A stretch of 34,027 nt of DNA from an uncultured Acidobacteriia bacterium (GTDB taxonomy: Bacteria > Acidobacteriota > Terriglobia > Bryobacterales > Bryobacteraceae), in contig CAIKAS010000187.1 in the NCBI GenBank assembly GCA_903825445.1, positions 1 through 34,027 of the forward strand, given 5' to 3'. A program made the translations under genes and the position numbers. This document shows, piece by piece, positions 22,149 to 29,413 of the stretch. Position 1 is the stretch's first letter; each line of letters opens with the position of its first letter. Under the pieces are notes generated by a model that made no database searches, was not told the origin of the DNA, and worked only from the letters and a program-made list of their open reading frames with translations.

Positions 22149-24382
22149 TAGTTTCGACTCAATAGCTCGTATCCCGCCCAGTGCAGCGGCTCGCGGTCCG
22201 GACCCGCGGAATGCAGTGCGGCCAACTGGGCTTCGCGCAACGCATATGCCGGATTGCCTCGGGCAGTCCCGCGCAGAGCTTTGTAGAAGTTCACCATAAG
22301 CGACTGCGCGCTGTCGTCGGGAACATCCCAGCGGGTGGACACGACGGCTTTGGCGCCGGCACCGATCCAGGCGCGCGTCAGCCCCATCAGCCCCGAACCG
22401 GGTAGAGTATCGCCCTGGGCGGAATGGCATCCATTCATGACAATGAGCGATCCGTCGACCCGCCGCGCGAGAATGTCTGTCGGCCCGAGCAGTTCCATGG
22501 TCCCGTTGCCGTCGATCCCAAGCGCGATGAGCCCTGACCCGAATTCGGATGGCGAACTCACCATGTGGGTAGCGAAATGAATGATGGCGGGTGATTCCGA
22601 CATTGCCAGTTCCACCGGCTTCACTCCTGCCGCCGAGCCTGTCAGCAACCGGGTTGATTCAGAACCCCAGGCGCGCGAACACGCTTCCAGTTCAGCGGCA
22701 GTGTTGGGTAACCGGGGAAGGGCAGCTCTTGAAGGCTTCCTGCCCGCAATTGCCCGATATCGCGGGTCCGCCATATTGAAGACGGGGTCGCCGACGCCAA
22801 GAAAAGTGCCTGTGTTTCGTCGATCGTGTGAGTCGCTCCTTTGCAAGAGCAACGCCCCGGGGATCGACTGCAACGCCACACGTTCAATGAGAAAAGTGGA
22901 AGGCTGCTCCACGGGCAGGGCTGCAAACGGGAGATCGTGTAGCGGGCCATCCAGTTCCAGGAGCCAGCGCTTATGGGCAAGCGTTGCGGATGGAACCGCG
23001 CCGAACAGGCTCTTGTACAGACGGAGACCGGGAGCTGTGGAATCGCCGCCATGGCGCAAGGCCCCTGTGAAGTCTGCGATCTCCTCTCGAAGTTGCTCAG
23101 GTGGCGGCAATGCGTAGACTGCGACGCGCCGCCGGTCAACGGCCCAGAGCCAGGCGCTGTTTTCGCTGATGGAGAAGCTGAGCAGTACCGACTCGCTGTC
23201 TAGTGCGGACCTCGCGTGCTGCAAAGGCGATTCACCGATGGGTGACGGCGCCGGCTCCGGGCCGATCAGCGATCTCAGGCTCCACAAACGATCCTGTTCG
23301 GCGGCATCGAACGTCTCGGAAAGAAGAGCTTTGTCATGTGTTTCAGCAGAGAGACGATTGCCCGCCGCCACGAGTCCTCTGAATATCCCGTTGATCCGGT
23401 TTTCCACCCCAATGCGATCCTCGTCCACCGGAACAATGCCGGCTCGCATCCGAAGCGCGAGTCGCCTCGCCTCCCGAAAGTCTTCGAGGGCACCGCGATT
23501 GACTCCGTAGTCGAGCCGGAAGCGCCCCCGCTCAAGGTAAATTACCCAGCGGGGAGTCACGCTCTCATTCGCGTCGAACGCCTGCTGGAACAAATGCTCC
23601 GCCCTGGCGGCGTTCCCCCTCTTGCCATTGAGTTCGGCAAGATAAGTGAGAACCGACGCGGCCGCTTTAAGGTTGTGAAGTCGAACGAGGTGCAGAGCCT
23701 GTTCTAACGCAGATTCCGCTTCCTGGTAACGGCCAGTGTGGAGGAGGTACCCGCCAAGACTGGTCCAACTTCTCGCGGCGGCGTCGAACTTGTTCAAACT
23801 CAACATCTGTGCAATGGCTTGCCGGAAGATCGGGTCGGCCTCCGGCAGCCTTCCCAACATCGCCAGAGCCTGCGCTTCCTGGTAAAACAACTTCGCGTGG
23901 GCGTCCGCCTCTGCGTTGCCAGCAGGACCTGCCAAAGCGCTTCGCGCAATGCGGAGAGCCTGTTCCGGTTCGCCCATTTGCAGATATAGGCTGGCAAGAT
24001 TGTCGAGTGTGCGAATCAGTGGCACCATCGCGCCGCAGGCCTCGGCGGATGCCCGTGCCCGGGTCAAATCCTCGAGCGCGGACCGGTATTGCATGCCCGT
24101 AACACCCGCAAATCCCGCGTTGCTCCAGTCCCTGGCCGCCTTGTCGGGCAACCCCGCGCGCATCGCTGCCTTGGCTGCGGTCCAAAACGCCGCGCGGGCC
24201 TCCTGGTAGTGTCCCTCGGAGAACGCAGTTTTCCCTAAGTCGTGGAATCGCTCCAGTTCCGCGAGGGTCTTCTTGTCGTTAAAGCTTAGGAAGTTCGCTG
24301 GGCTCGGGATGGAGCCAACCAGCGACAGCGCCATCAGAGTCGAACCAATGATTACGCTGACAGCTACGGATTTTCTCGGCAC
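22148..24382 (-). CDS. TPR-repeat CHAT-domain (caspase-like) protease
   Basis: The 744-residue protein has a hydrophobic N-terminal segment (residues 7-25, a signal peptide or anchor). About eight TPR-like helical repeats follow over residues 40-310 (GEPEQALRIARSAL and TGRYQEAESALEQALHL are typical). A CHAT domain occupies roughly residues 390-744. The likely catalytic pair is intact: H606 in IIHFATH and C652 in MNGCHSA, so it should be an active caspase-like cysteine peptidase. The start is GTG 24382, with no clear Shine-Dalgarno. It is the first gene of an operon with an ECF sigma factor (TAATG overlap) and a membrane anti-sigma. The inferred role is cleavage of the anti-sigma or another envelope target on a signal sensed by the TPR part. 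Confidence 0.9.
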   Translation of the reverse strand: MPRKSVAVSVIIGSTLMALSLVGSIPSPANFLSFNDKKTLAELERFHDLGKTAFSEGHYQEARAAFWTAAKAAMRAGLPDKAARDWSNAGFAGVTGMQYRSALEDLTRARASAEACGAMVPLIRTLDNLASLYLQMGEPEQALRIARSALAGPAGNAEADAHAKLFYQEAQALAMLGRLPEADPIFRQAIAQMLSLNKFDAAARSWTSLGGYLLHTGRYQEAESALEQALHLVRLHNLKAAASVLTYLAELNGKRGNAARAEHLFQQAFDANESVTPRWVIYLERGRFRLDYGVNRGALEDFREARRLALRMRAGIVPVDEDRIGVENRINGIFRGLVAAGNRLSAETHDKALLSETFDAAEQDRLWSLRSLIGPEPAPSPIGESPLQHARSALDSESVLLSFSISENSAWLWAVDRRRVAVYALPPPEQLREEIADFTGALRHGGDSTAPGLRLYKSLFGAVPSATLAHKRWLLELDGPLHDLPFAALPVEQPSTFLIERVALQSIPGALLLQRSDSHDRRNTGTFLGVGDPVFNMADPRYRAIAGRKPSRAALPRLPNTAAELEACSRAWGSESTRLLTGSAAGVKPVELAMSESPAIIHFATHMVSSPSEFGSGLIALGIDGNGTMELLGPTDILARRVDGSLIVMNGCHSAQGDTLPGSGLMGLTRAWIGAGAKAVVSTRWDVPDDSAQSLMVNFYKALRGTARGNPAYALREAQLAALHSAGPDREPLHWAGYELLSRN

Positions 24383-24498
24383 CAGGTGTTTCTCTGGTAA
24401 GACCGGTAATATCCATCGCGTTTGCGGTGGGTACTACCACCGAGTCTAACAGAGTGAAGCGCCGTCACACTAAAAAAGAAAAATAAAACAAGGTCTCT

Positions 24499-24616
24499 GA
24501 GGTCGACAGCAGCTCCTAATCATGCTCGGAACTGCTGCCGACTCAGTTCAGAGTGTTGTAGGAAGGATCGCAAAGCTACGCTTTTCGTCCTCTGACCGGA
24601 CCAGGTCCGGATTTTT
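24499..24616 (+). ncRNA. Candidate structured RNA upstream of the CHAT operon
   Basis: Three consecutive hairpins end in a T-run on the plus strand. Stem 1 pairs 24499-24512 with 24532-24544 (about 12 bp, one bulge and one mismatch). Stem 2 pairs 24562-24576 with 24580-24592 (irregular). Stem 3 is the terminator hairpin. No reading frame fits. A weak promoter, TTGCGG with TCTAAC at 17 bp, lies at 24422-24450. On the minus strand the first stem is followed by a T-rich run (24494-24471), so it may instead be a minus-strand terminator or leader element. The gap 24383-24818 holds no gene; besides this element I see only a small ATGCGT/ACGCAT hairpin near 24624-24641. Confidence 0.35.
24596..24616 (+). 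terminator. Intrinsic-terminator-like hairpin
   Basis: CCGGACC and GGTCCGG form a tight perfect palindromic hairpin (24596-24610), followed by A and five T residues. No plus-strand gene lies upstream within this intergenic region, which is the main reason to suspect an unannotated transcript here. Confidence 0.6.
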
Positions 24617-24810
24617 GCAGGCGATGCGTCTGTTAACGCATACTAGAGACCCAGAATAAAGTGGACGTCCCCGATACTGCCAATCGGATCGGGTTCAACC
24701 TGGACTGTCATTTTGGTTCGCTTTCCGCCATCCGTTGTCTTACCGGATTGCAGTCTCATCGTAGACCGGCGCCGAGCAGGAAAATATGTAAATCACTGAA
24801 AGCAAACATA

Positions 24811-24818
24811 AATATTCT
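24811..24818. repeat. Left target-site duplication of the IS1595-family element
   Basis: AATATTCT lies directly outside the left inverted repeat and is repeated exactly at 26816-26823 outside the right one. Eight base pairs is the duplication length known for the IS1595 family. Confidence 0.93.
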
Positions 24819-24843
24819 GGTGATAATATACTTGGCTTACCAT
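24819..24843 (+). repeat. Left terminal inverted repeat (IRL)
   Basis: The 25-bp end begins GGTGATAATATACTTG and continues to CTTACCAT. It matches the reverse complement of the right end at 24 of 25 positions, the single difference being at base 17. Confidence 0.95.
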
Positions 24844-24862
24844 CTGGTAGAATCGTACGGAT

Positions 24863-25600
24863 ATGCGGCCAATTAAAGTCAGCAAGAAAGAGTGGGGGAA
24901 CGGCGTAGTGGCTGTTGCTTTCGCTGTATTTTCTGCAATGCCGAAGGATATCTACGTTTCGGCTGGCGCATTGCTGGTTGCATGGTTTGCATTCTTGTAT
25001 TTGGCATACCACCACGAAGGGCGTCTCCGCAATAGGGTCGGATTCTGCCTTGTCGCTACCGCAATACTCAGCGTTCTGGTGTATCGGCAAATCGAAGATA
25101 GAAAAACAAGTGAGTCTATCTCTGCTTCCGTAAAAGACAAACCATGCTCTCCGTCAGATGTTCAATATGTCCCACCAGCAGGAAAGGCTGTCAGGTTCGA
25201 TGGGGCAAATCCGATTCCTTCGGAAGTACTTTGCCCGTCCCACGGCATGACTGACGAACAGCGTCGCAATTGCCTATGCCCACGGCTACTGCCGTACACG
25301 CTTCGGTCAATGGAGCCTCCCAAGGAAAGCAACTTTGAAACCGAGATTACAATCTCCAAGACGTGCGACCCCATATACAAGGCAAGACTATTTTTTCGAG
25401 ATGTGTACTCACAACTTGGCTCAATATTTAAGGCCAGCCCGTACATGCCACCAGCATCCAAAGTCTTGATGACCAGAGGGGATATGGAATTTGATCGCTA
25501 CTCCGTTTTATTAAGCAGCAGTGCTCCCCAGGATACGATTACGACCAGCATTATGAGCGCTGGCGGCCTTCGGCTCATTTGTGTTAACCAAGAGAACTAA
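24863..25600 (+). CDS. IS passenger gene: membrane protein of unknown function
   Basis: The 245-residue product has three hydrophobic segments near the N-terminus: VVAVAFAVFSAM, IYVSAGALLVAWFAFLYLAY and FCLVATAILSVLVY. A soluble domain of about 165 residues follows, with a cysteine cluster (CPSHGM and CLCPRLLP near residues 127-145) and no motif I recognise. It is not needed for transposition by any known rule. It sits just inside the left inverted repeat, and its stop overlaps the stop of the opposing small ORF by a few bases. Composition is A+T-rich, like the rest of the element. It could be host-beneficial cargo or an immunity-type protein; the sequence does not decide. Confidence 0.75.
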   Translation: MRPIKVSKKEWGNGVVAVAFAVFSAMPKDIYVSAGALLVAWFAFLYLAYHHEGRLRNRVGFCLVATAILSVLVYRQIEDRKTSESISASVKDKPCSPSDVQYVPPAGKAVRFDGANPIPSEVLCPSHGMTDEQRRNCLCPRLLPYTLRSMEPPKESNFETEITISKTCDPIYKARLFFRDVYSQLGSIFKASPYMPPASKVLMTRGDMEFDRYSVLLSSSAPQDTITTSIMSAGGLRLICVNQEN

Positions 25601-25821
25601 GTGCGCTTCTTCCGTCCGGGTGCCATCGGATCACCGCGCCTTGGAGACTCTATCTTTGCCATGCGCACAGCCTCATCAAGTTCTGACTTCGGGACATTCA
25701 GGAGTTTCTTCATGCCGCGTTTGAAGACGGCAAACTCGGGGCTTGCTTCAAATCGGTCTCGACTGAAGGCGCGATGCGTTTCCCGCGCCCCTGTCTTTTT
25801 ATCGGACGGCCCTTCAACCAT
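25597..25821 (-). CDS. Short ORF coupled to the transposase
   Basis: The 74-residue product starts at ATG 25821, inside the end of the transposase gene (8-bp overlap), so translation is likely coupled. It has a helical middle (FAVFKRGMKKLLNVPKSELD) and a very basic end (PGRKKRT). Small proteins of this general look often lie beside transposases; from memory they have no proven role. It could assist or restrain transposition. It converges with the passenger gene, the stop codons overlapping at 25597-25600. Confidence 0.6.
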   Translation of the reverse strand: MVEGPSDKKTGARETHRAFSRDRFEASPEFAVFKRGMKKLLNVPKSELDEAVRMAKIESPRRGDPMAPGRKKRT

Positions 25822-26767
25822 GTTGGTCCACCAACGTCTTCCCGGTCAGTTCCTTGTAGGTAAGGCGCTTGCCGATTATATGACGCATTCCGAACACGAA
25901 GCGGTGAAGGTCGTCCATATTGCGGTTATTGAAGCGAAATGCCTGTTCATCAAGATAGCTTTTCAGGTGGTACGGCTCAACCGAAATGTAGGTGCCGCCA
26001 AGCGTGCGCTTCAGGCAAGACCAGAAGTTCTCCAGGCTGTTCGTGTGTACTTTCCCTTCTGCGTAAGAGATCGCATGGTCAATCACCTGATGCTGAAATT
26101 CATCGTTGATGAATGCGTAGGACTGAAGCGCATCGGTGTAGAGTTCGGAACCCGGTTCCACGTGCTCACGAAGTTGAGTTTCAACCGCGTGCCGCTTGCG
26201 ATCCGCAAGTACTTTTGTGCGAACCGTGCCGCCACGCTGCATGATCCCCATGACAATCGTCTTGTCGCCCTTCTGTCCCGACTGCTGAGATCGGCGCTTA
26301 CGGTCGGGGTGCATGTTGCGGACCTTGCCGCCGATGAAGGTTTCGTCCGCTTCGACTTCACCTGCCAGTTTATTAAAGCTCTGCGAGTTCATCGCAACGC
26401 GGATGCGATGGAGCATAAACCATGCGGACTTCTGAGTGACGCCGAGGGCGCGATGGAGTTCCCACGAAGAGATACCGTTCTTGCAGTTCAGGAGCATCCA
26501 GACAGCGGGAAGCCACTTTTCAAGCGAGATAGGAGAATCTTCAAAGATCGTTCCGGTCTTCAGGCTGAAGCGCGGTTTCGGATGATTGGCATAGCACTTC
26601 CAAACGCGCTGCTTTGCCAGCCACGTGACCTTTTCCGCTCCGCATTCCGGGCACTTAACAACACCGTTCGGCCATCGCAGTTGAGTCATAAACTCTTTGC
26701 AATGTTCAAAATCCGCGAAATACAGGATTGCGTCCCGAAGTGTTGCCGTGCTTTCCTTGGCGCTCAT
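25814..26767 (-). CDS. IS1595-family (ISXO2-like) transposase
   Basis: The 317-residue transposase has an N-terminal zinc-ribbon (CPECGAEKVTWLAKQRVWKC near residues 38-57). A helical region follows, then the ISXO2-like DDE catalytic domain. Candidate acidic residues lie in GEVEADETFIGGK, in ELYTDALQSYAF, and in the ENFWSCLKRTLGG segment, where N-for-D/E type endings are usual in this family. No frameshift or stop interrupts it, and its length is normal for the family. It starts at ATG 26767, 24 bp inside the right inverted repeat. Confidence 0.95.
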   Translation of the reverse strand: MSAKESTATLRDAILYFADFEHCKEFMTQLRWPNGVVKCPECGAEKVTWLAKQRVWKCYANHPKPRFSLKTGTIFEDSPISLEKWLPAVWMLLNCKNGISSWELHRALGVTQKSAWFMLHRIRVAMNSQSFNKLAGEVEADETFIGGKVRNMHPDRKRRSQQSGQKGDKTIVMGIMQRGGTVRTKVLADRKRHAVETQLREHVEPGSELYTDALQSYAFINDEFQHQVIDHAISYAEGKVHTNSLENFWSCLKRTLGGTYISVEPYHLKSYLDEQAFRFNNRNMDDLHRFVFGMRHIIGKRLTYKELTGKTLVDQHG

Positions 26768-26790
26768 GAATTCAGTATGCTCCCAATCTT

Positions 26791-26815
26791 ATGGTAAGTC
26801 AAGTATATTATCACC
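26791..26815 (-). repeat. Right terminal inverted repeat (IRR)
   Basis: Read on the minus strand it begins GGTGATAATATACTTG and ends CTTACCAT, matching the left end at 24 of 25 positions. The outer boundary is fixed by the flanking target duplication. Confidence 0.95.
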
Positions 26816-26823
26816 AATATTCT
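26816..26823. repeat. Right target-site duplication of the IS1595-family element
   Basis: AATATTCT, an exact copy of 24811-24818. Confidence 0.93.
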
Positions 26824-26938
26824 TGTGACTGACGTTTTGGCAACCGTCGATTTGCAAAAAATGGTGTCTAGTTGCGTCGACGCCTTTCGCGACAAGGGTG
26901 TTTTGTGTTAAGGTTTCAATTCCACGCTGTTTTCAGAC

Positions 26939-27379
26939 ATGGCATCGGACACGGGATCATTCGGCATCATCGATCAGGACTACGCCTCCACGCTGGAGAG
27001 TGTTGACGTCGCCGAAGCCGACATTGTGAAAGCGGCGGCAGATGCCGGTTTTGGAGAAGATGATCAGCACGGGATCGGCATGGCTGTGCGTGAGTGCATG
27101 GTGAACGCTGTCGTCCACGGCAATCGCTACAACAAAAATAAGCACGTTCACGTCAACGTGACCCGGTCGTCGTCGGAATTCAGGGTGAATATCACGGATC
27201 AGGGTGAAGGCTTTGAGACGGAAAAAGTACCGGATCCTCTGGACGACACGAATATTTTGCGGCATTCCGGCAGAGGTTTGTTTTTGATGGGTGCATTTAT
27301 GGACGATGTGAAGGTCCAAAAAGCGTTTCCCAATGGTACGAAAGTGACGATGGTGAAGAGTTTGGGGTCGCAAACGTAG
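26939..27379 (+). CDS. RsbW-like anti-sigma serine kinase (GHKL ATPase)
   Basis: The 146-residue protein is a stand-alone HATPase_c_2 domain. The N-box is RECMVNAVVHGN (E52 and N56), the G1 box is DQGEGF near residue 87 and the G2 box is GRGLFLM near 111. RsbW/SpoIIAB-type proteins bind a sigma factor or another partner and phosphorylate a STAS antagonist; exactly such an antagonist is encoded 87 bp downstream. The two therefore form a partner-switching pair. No sigma-B-like factor lies beside them; the nearest sigma genes are both ECF type. The name rsbW is avoided because the true partner is unknown. Confidence 0.92.
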   Translation: MASDTGSFGIIDQDYASTLESVDVAEADIVKAAADAGFGEDDQHGIGMAVRECMVNAVVHGNRYNKNKHVHVNVTRSSSEFRVNITDQGEGFETEKVPDPLDDTNILRHSGRGLFLMGAFMDDVKVQKAFPNGTKVTMVKSLGSQT

Positions 27380-27398
27380 GGCGACCATAGGTTTTTGG

Positions 27399-27440
27399 GG
27401 CTGCTTTAGGGCAGCCGGTAAATTTGGCCGCCGAGGCGGC
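27399..27440 (+). repeat. Two small hairpins between the kinase and STAS genes
   Basis: GGCTGC/GCAGCC (27399-27416, 6-nt loop) and GCCGCC/GGCGGC (27427-27440, 2-nt loop) lie in the 87-bp gap. They could adjust the relative output of the two genes. There is no T-run, so they are not a terminator. Confidence 0.45.
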
Positions 27441-27466
27441 GCGAATCATGCGAGGAGGCAACGGTA

Positions 27467-27811
27467 GTGAGCGCTAAACTGAATACCCGCGAGGTGGGTG
27501 ACGTAACTGTAGTGGATGTTTCCGGCCGGATTACACTCGGCGAAGGGTCGAGCGCTATGCGCGACACTCTGCGCGATCTGGTGGCCGCGGGCAAAAAGAA
27601 AGTACTGCTGAACCTCAGCGAAGTGACCTATATTGATAGCTCCGGGATCGGCGAACTGGTCTCGGGCTTTACGACGGTCGCCAACGCCGGGGGTACGCTG
27701 AAGCTGCTGGGTCTGACCAAGCGCGTCAAAGATCTTCTGCAGATCACGAAACTGTACACCGTGTTCGACGTGCATGAAGAAGAAGCGCACGCGGTTCGCA
27801 GCTTCGCTTAG
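27467..27811 (+). CDS. STAS-domain anti-sigma factor antagonist (RsbV/SpoIIAA-like)
   Basis: The 114-residue protein is a single STAS domain. The phosphorylation loop is YIDSSGIGEL, with D57 and the likely phosphorylatable S58. When unphosphorylated, such proteins bind the cognate kinase and free its target. It starts at GTG 27467 behind GAGGAGG, a strong ribosome binding site, so it may be made in excess over the upstream kinase. The gene is followed by a terminator. Confidence 0.93.
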   Translation: MSAKLNTREVGDVTVVDVSGRITLGEGSSAMRDTLRDLVAAGKKKVLLNLSEVTYIDSSGIGELVSGFTTVANAGGTLKLLGLTKRVKDLLQITKLYTVFDVHEEEAHAVRSFA

Positions 27812-27840
27812 TTTTCACGGGGTCCAGTCTAGAAATTGTA

Positions 27841-27874
27841 GCCGGGTTCGCGCCTGCGAGCCCGGCATTTTGTA
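27841..27874 (+). terminator. Rho-independent terminator after the STAS gene
   Basis: An 11-bp stem GCCGGGTTCGC (27841-27851)/GCGAGCCCGGC (27856-27866) with one G-T wobble and a 4-nt loop is followed by ATTTTGTATTG. It lies 30 bp after the STAS stop and faces the convergent DUF1223 gene. Confidence 0.8.
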
Positions 27875-27904
27875 TTGTTTGGCCGTCTGACAGGTGGCGA
27901 CGAT

Positions 27905-28675
27905 TTAGTCAGTTCCTGACGAGGTGAGGCGTGTCTGCGCCGCGCCGAGTATATGGCCGGTTCGCGGGTCTTGCAGTAACGCCACCGCCCTTGTTTCGCC
28001 AGATACCAGTGGCTGTTTTTGCGAAACCTTCAGGTCACGTCCGGTTCGGCCCCCTTCCCATTTCCCAAATCCAATGACAGACTGCACTACAGCCACGTGG
28101 GTCAGCGTCTGGCCACCGTTTTCGCCTTTTCGTACTTCGGAGCGGCTATGGTCCGCAGCGAGAAGGATATACAAATCGGCATTCCTGCCGCCGATATCGG
28201 CATCGACATGAACGGAAGCGCTTCCACCCACGTTGACAGCGCGAACCGACATGGATAATTTTGAATTATTCACGGCTTGATCCAGCATCTTCATGACGTC
28301 CCGCCGGTCGCTGCCGACCACCGAATACTGCCCGTCGATTACCAATTGGGGCGTGTAGACGGAGGTTGCCAAATGATTAGCGTAGCCGCGCTGTCGTTCG
28401 CTGAAGAGTGGCGAAGACCAGGGATCAGCCCATCCCAGATAATTCCAATAGTCGACATGTTCGCTGAGCACGATCAAATCGGCGCCTCGCACGGGCTGAT
28501 GGTCGAGGGATTCGAGCAGGCGGTCGGCTGGCGGACAACTCGAGCAGCCCTCTGAGGTGAACAACTCGAGGACAACCGGCGTGCGCGGGGCCGCTGGAGC
28601 GATTGACGGCGAAACTGCGGGTGGCGCGGCCAGAATGGCGGGTACTATCAGAATCGCGGCAAGTAATCTTCGCAT
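27905..28675 (-). CDS. DUF1223 secreted thioredoxin-fold-like protein
   Basis: The 256-residue precursor has a signal peptide (MRRLLAAILIVPAILAAPPA). A DUF1223 domain follows, opening VVLELFTSEGCSSCPPAD with a CxxC pair, then VDYWNYLGWADPW and YTPQLVIDGQ. The fold is thioredoxin-related; the function of the family is not established, and a redox role in the envelope is only suggested by the CSSC motif. I chose ATG 28675 because the signal peptide begins there and GAGG lies upstream. The longer frame to 28780 adds a basic leader without a known feature. Confidence 0.9.
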   Translation of the reverse strand: MRRLLAAILIVPAILAAPPAVSPSIAPAAPRTPVVLELFTSEGCSSCPPADRLLESLDHQPVRGADLIVLSEHVDYWNYLGWADPWSSPLFSERQRGYANHLATSVYTPQLVIDGQYSVVGSDRRDVMKMLDQAVNNSKLSMSVRAVNVGGSASVHVDADIGGRNADLYILLAADHSRSEVRKGENGGQTLTHVAVVQSVIGFGKWEGGRTGRDLKVSQKQPLVSGETRAVALLQDPRTGHILGAAQTRLTSSGTD

Positions 28676-28876
28676 TGGGTGCTGCCTCGACAGTTTCTTC
28701 GCTGGCCGTTCCGAAACAGTTACTATGACGGAACCGCAAAATGACTTAATGCTTCTGCCATAATGACGGCGAAGCGCCATGACCGTAACCTCTTTTCCCC
28801 TTCGGGCGAATTACCTAACGAGGGATCGCGCGCCCGGTAGCCCGCGCATGTCCTCGCGAGTAGTTGAGGGGTGAAT

Positions 28877-29413
28877 GTGAGCCCCTCCCCGGAGACTCTG
28901 ATGGCGAAGTATCAGCACGGCGATGGAGTGGCGGCCGGGCTGCTGGTAGATGCGCTGAGCCCCCAGTTTTTCCGGTTCTTTCTGGGACAAGTGCGGCGAC
29001 GAGAACTGGCTGACGATCTGGTGCAGGATTTCTGGCTGCGCATCCACTCGGCGCGCCATACATACCGGTCCGGCGAGCCCTTATTACCGTGGATGTACGC
29101 GATTGCGCGCCGCGTTCGTATCGATCAATACCGCAGAAGCCGCAACCGGTCGGGCCGCGAGATGCAGGTCGAGAAGCTGCCGGATCTGCCTGCGCCCATC
29201 GCGACGGACGAACGAGGTGTGGATTTCGATACTCTGCTGGAGACACTGCCGGAGAGCCAGCGCGAGGTGATTGTCATGTTGAAGGTCTCCGGCCTCAGCG
29301 TCGAAGAAGTAGCTCTCGCCACGGGGAGTTCCGCAGGTTCCGTCAAACAGAAGGCGCATCGGGCGTATGAGAAGCTCCGGAAGCTGCTAACAGGGGGTGC
29401 GCATGCAGTTTGA
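28877..29413 (+). CDS. ECF-type RNA polymerase sigma factor (second)
   Basis: The 178-residue sigma-70 family protein has region 2 in residues about 20-85 (RRRELADDLVQDFWLRIHSAR, LLPWMYAIARRVRIDQYRRS). Region 4 lies in about 115-170 (LPESQREVIVMLKVSGLSVEE and the ATGSSAGSVKQKAHRAYEKL helix-turn-helix). GTG 28877 is preferred because GAGGGG lies a few bases upstream; GTG 28871 would be too close to that site, and ATG 28901 is a further option. It overlaps the next gene by 11 bp, the usual coupling of an ECF factor with its membrane anti-sigma. It is unrelated in detail to the ECF factor at 21456. Confidence 0.93.
   Translation: MSPSPETLMAKYQHGDGVAAGLLVDALSPQFFRFFLGQVRRRELADDLVQDFWLRIHSARHTYRSGEPLLPWMYAIARRVRIDQYRRSRNRSGREMQVEKLPDLPAPIATDERGVDFDTLLETLPESQREVIVMLKVSGLSVEEVALATGSSAGSVKQKAHRAYEKLRKLLTGGAHAV

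Larger units (their letters stand above)
24819..26815. mobile_element. Complete IS1595-family insertion sequence with a passenger gene
   Basis: The 1997-bp element is bounded by 25-bp inverted repeats and a perfect 8-bp target duplication. Inside are an ISXO2-like DDE transposase and a short coupled ORF on the minus strand, and a convergent passenger gene on the plus strand. The interior is visibly richer in A+T than its neighbours, as expected of transferred DNA. It split a roughly 550-bp intergenic region between the CHAT operon and the rsbW-like gene and interrupted no coding sequence. Perfect duplications and an intact transposase suggest a recent insertion that may still be mobile. Confidence 0.95.

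Noticed and set aside
22149..22430. N-terminal extension of the first ECF sigma factor
   Set aside because: It overlaps the CHAT domain coding region and has no sigma-like sequence; the coupled ATG at 22148 is the better start.
20849..24382. A CRISPR-associated protease system (Craspase-like)
   Set aside because: TPR-CHAT and a sigma/anti-sigma pair recall it, but no cas gene or repeat array is in the window and the anti-sigma is an ordinary membrane zinc-finger type.
25601..26797. Plus-strand 398-codon frame opposite the IS transposase
   Set aside because: The transposase on the minus strand has intact domains; this frame is its shadow.
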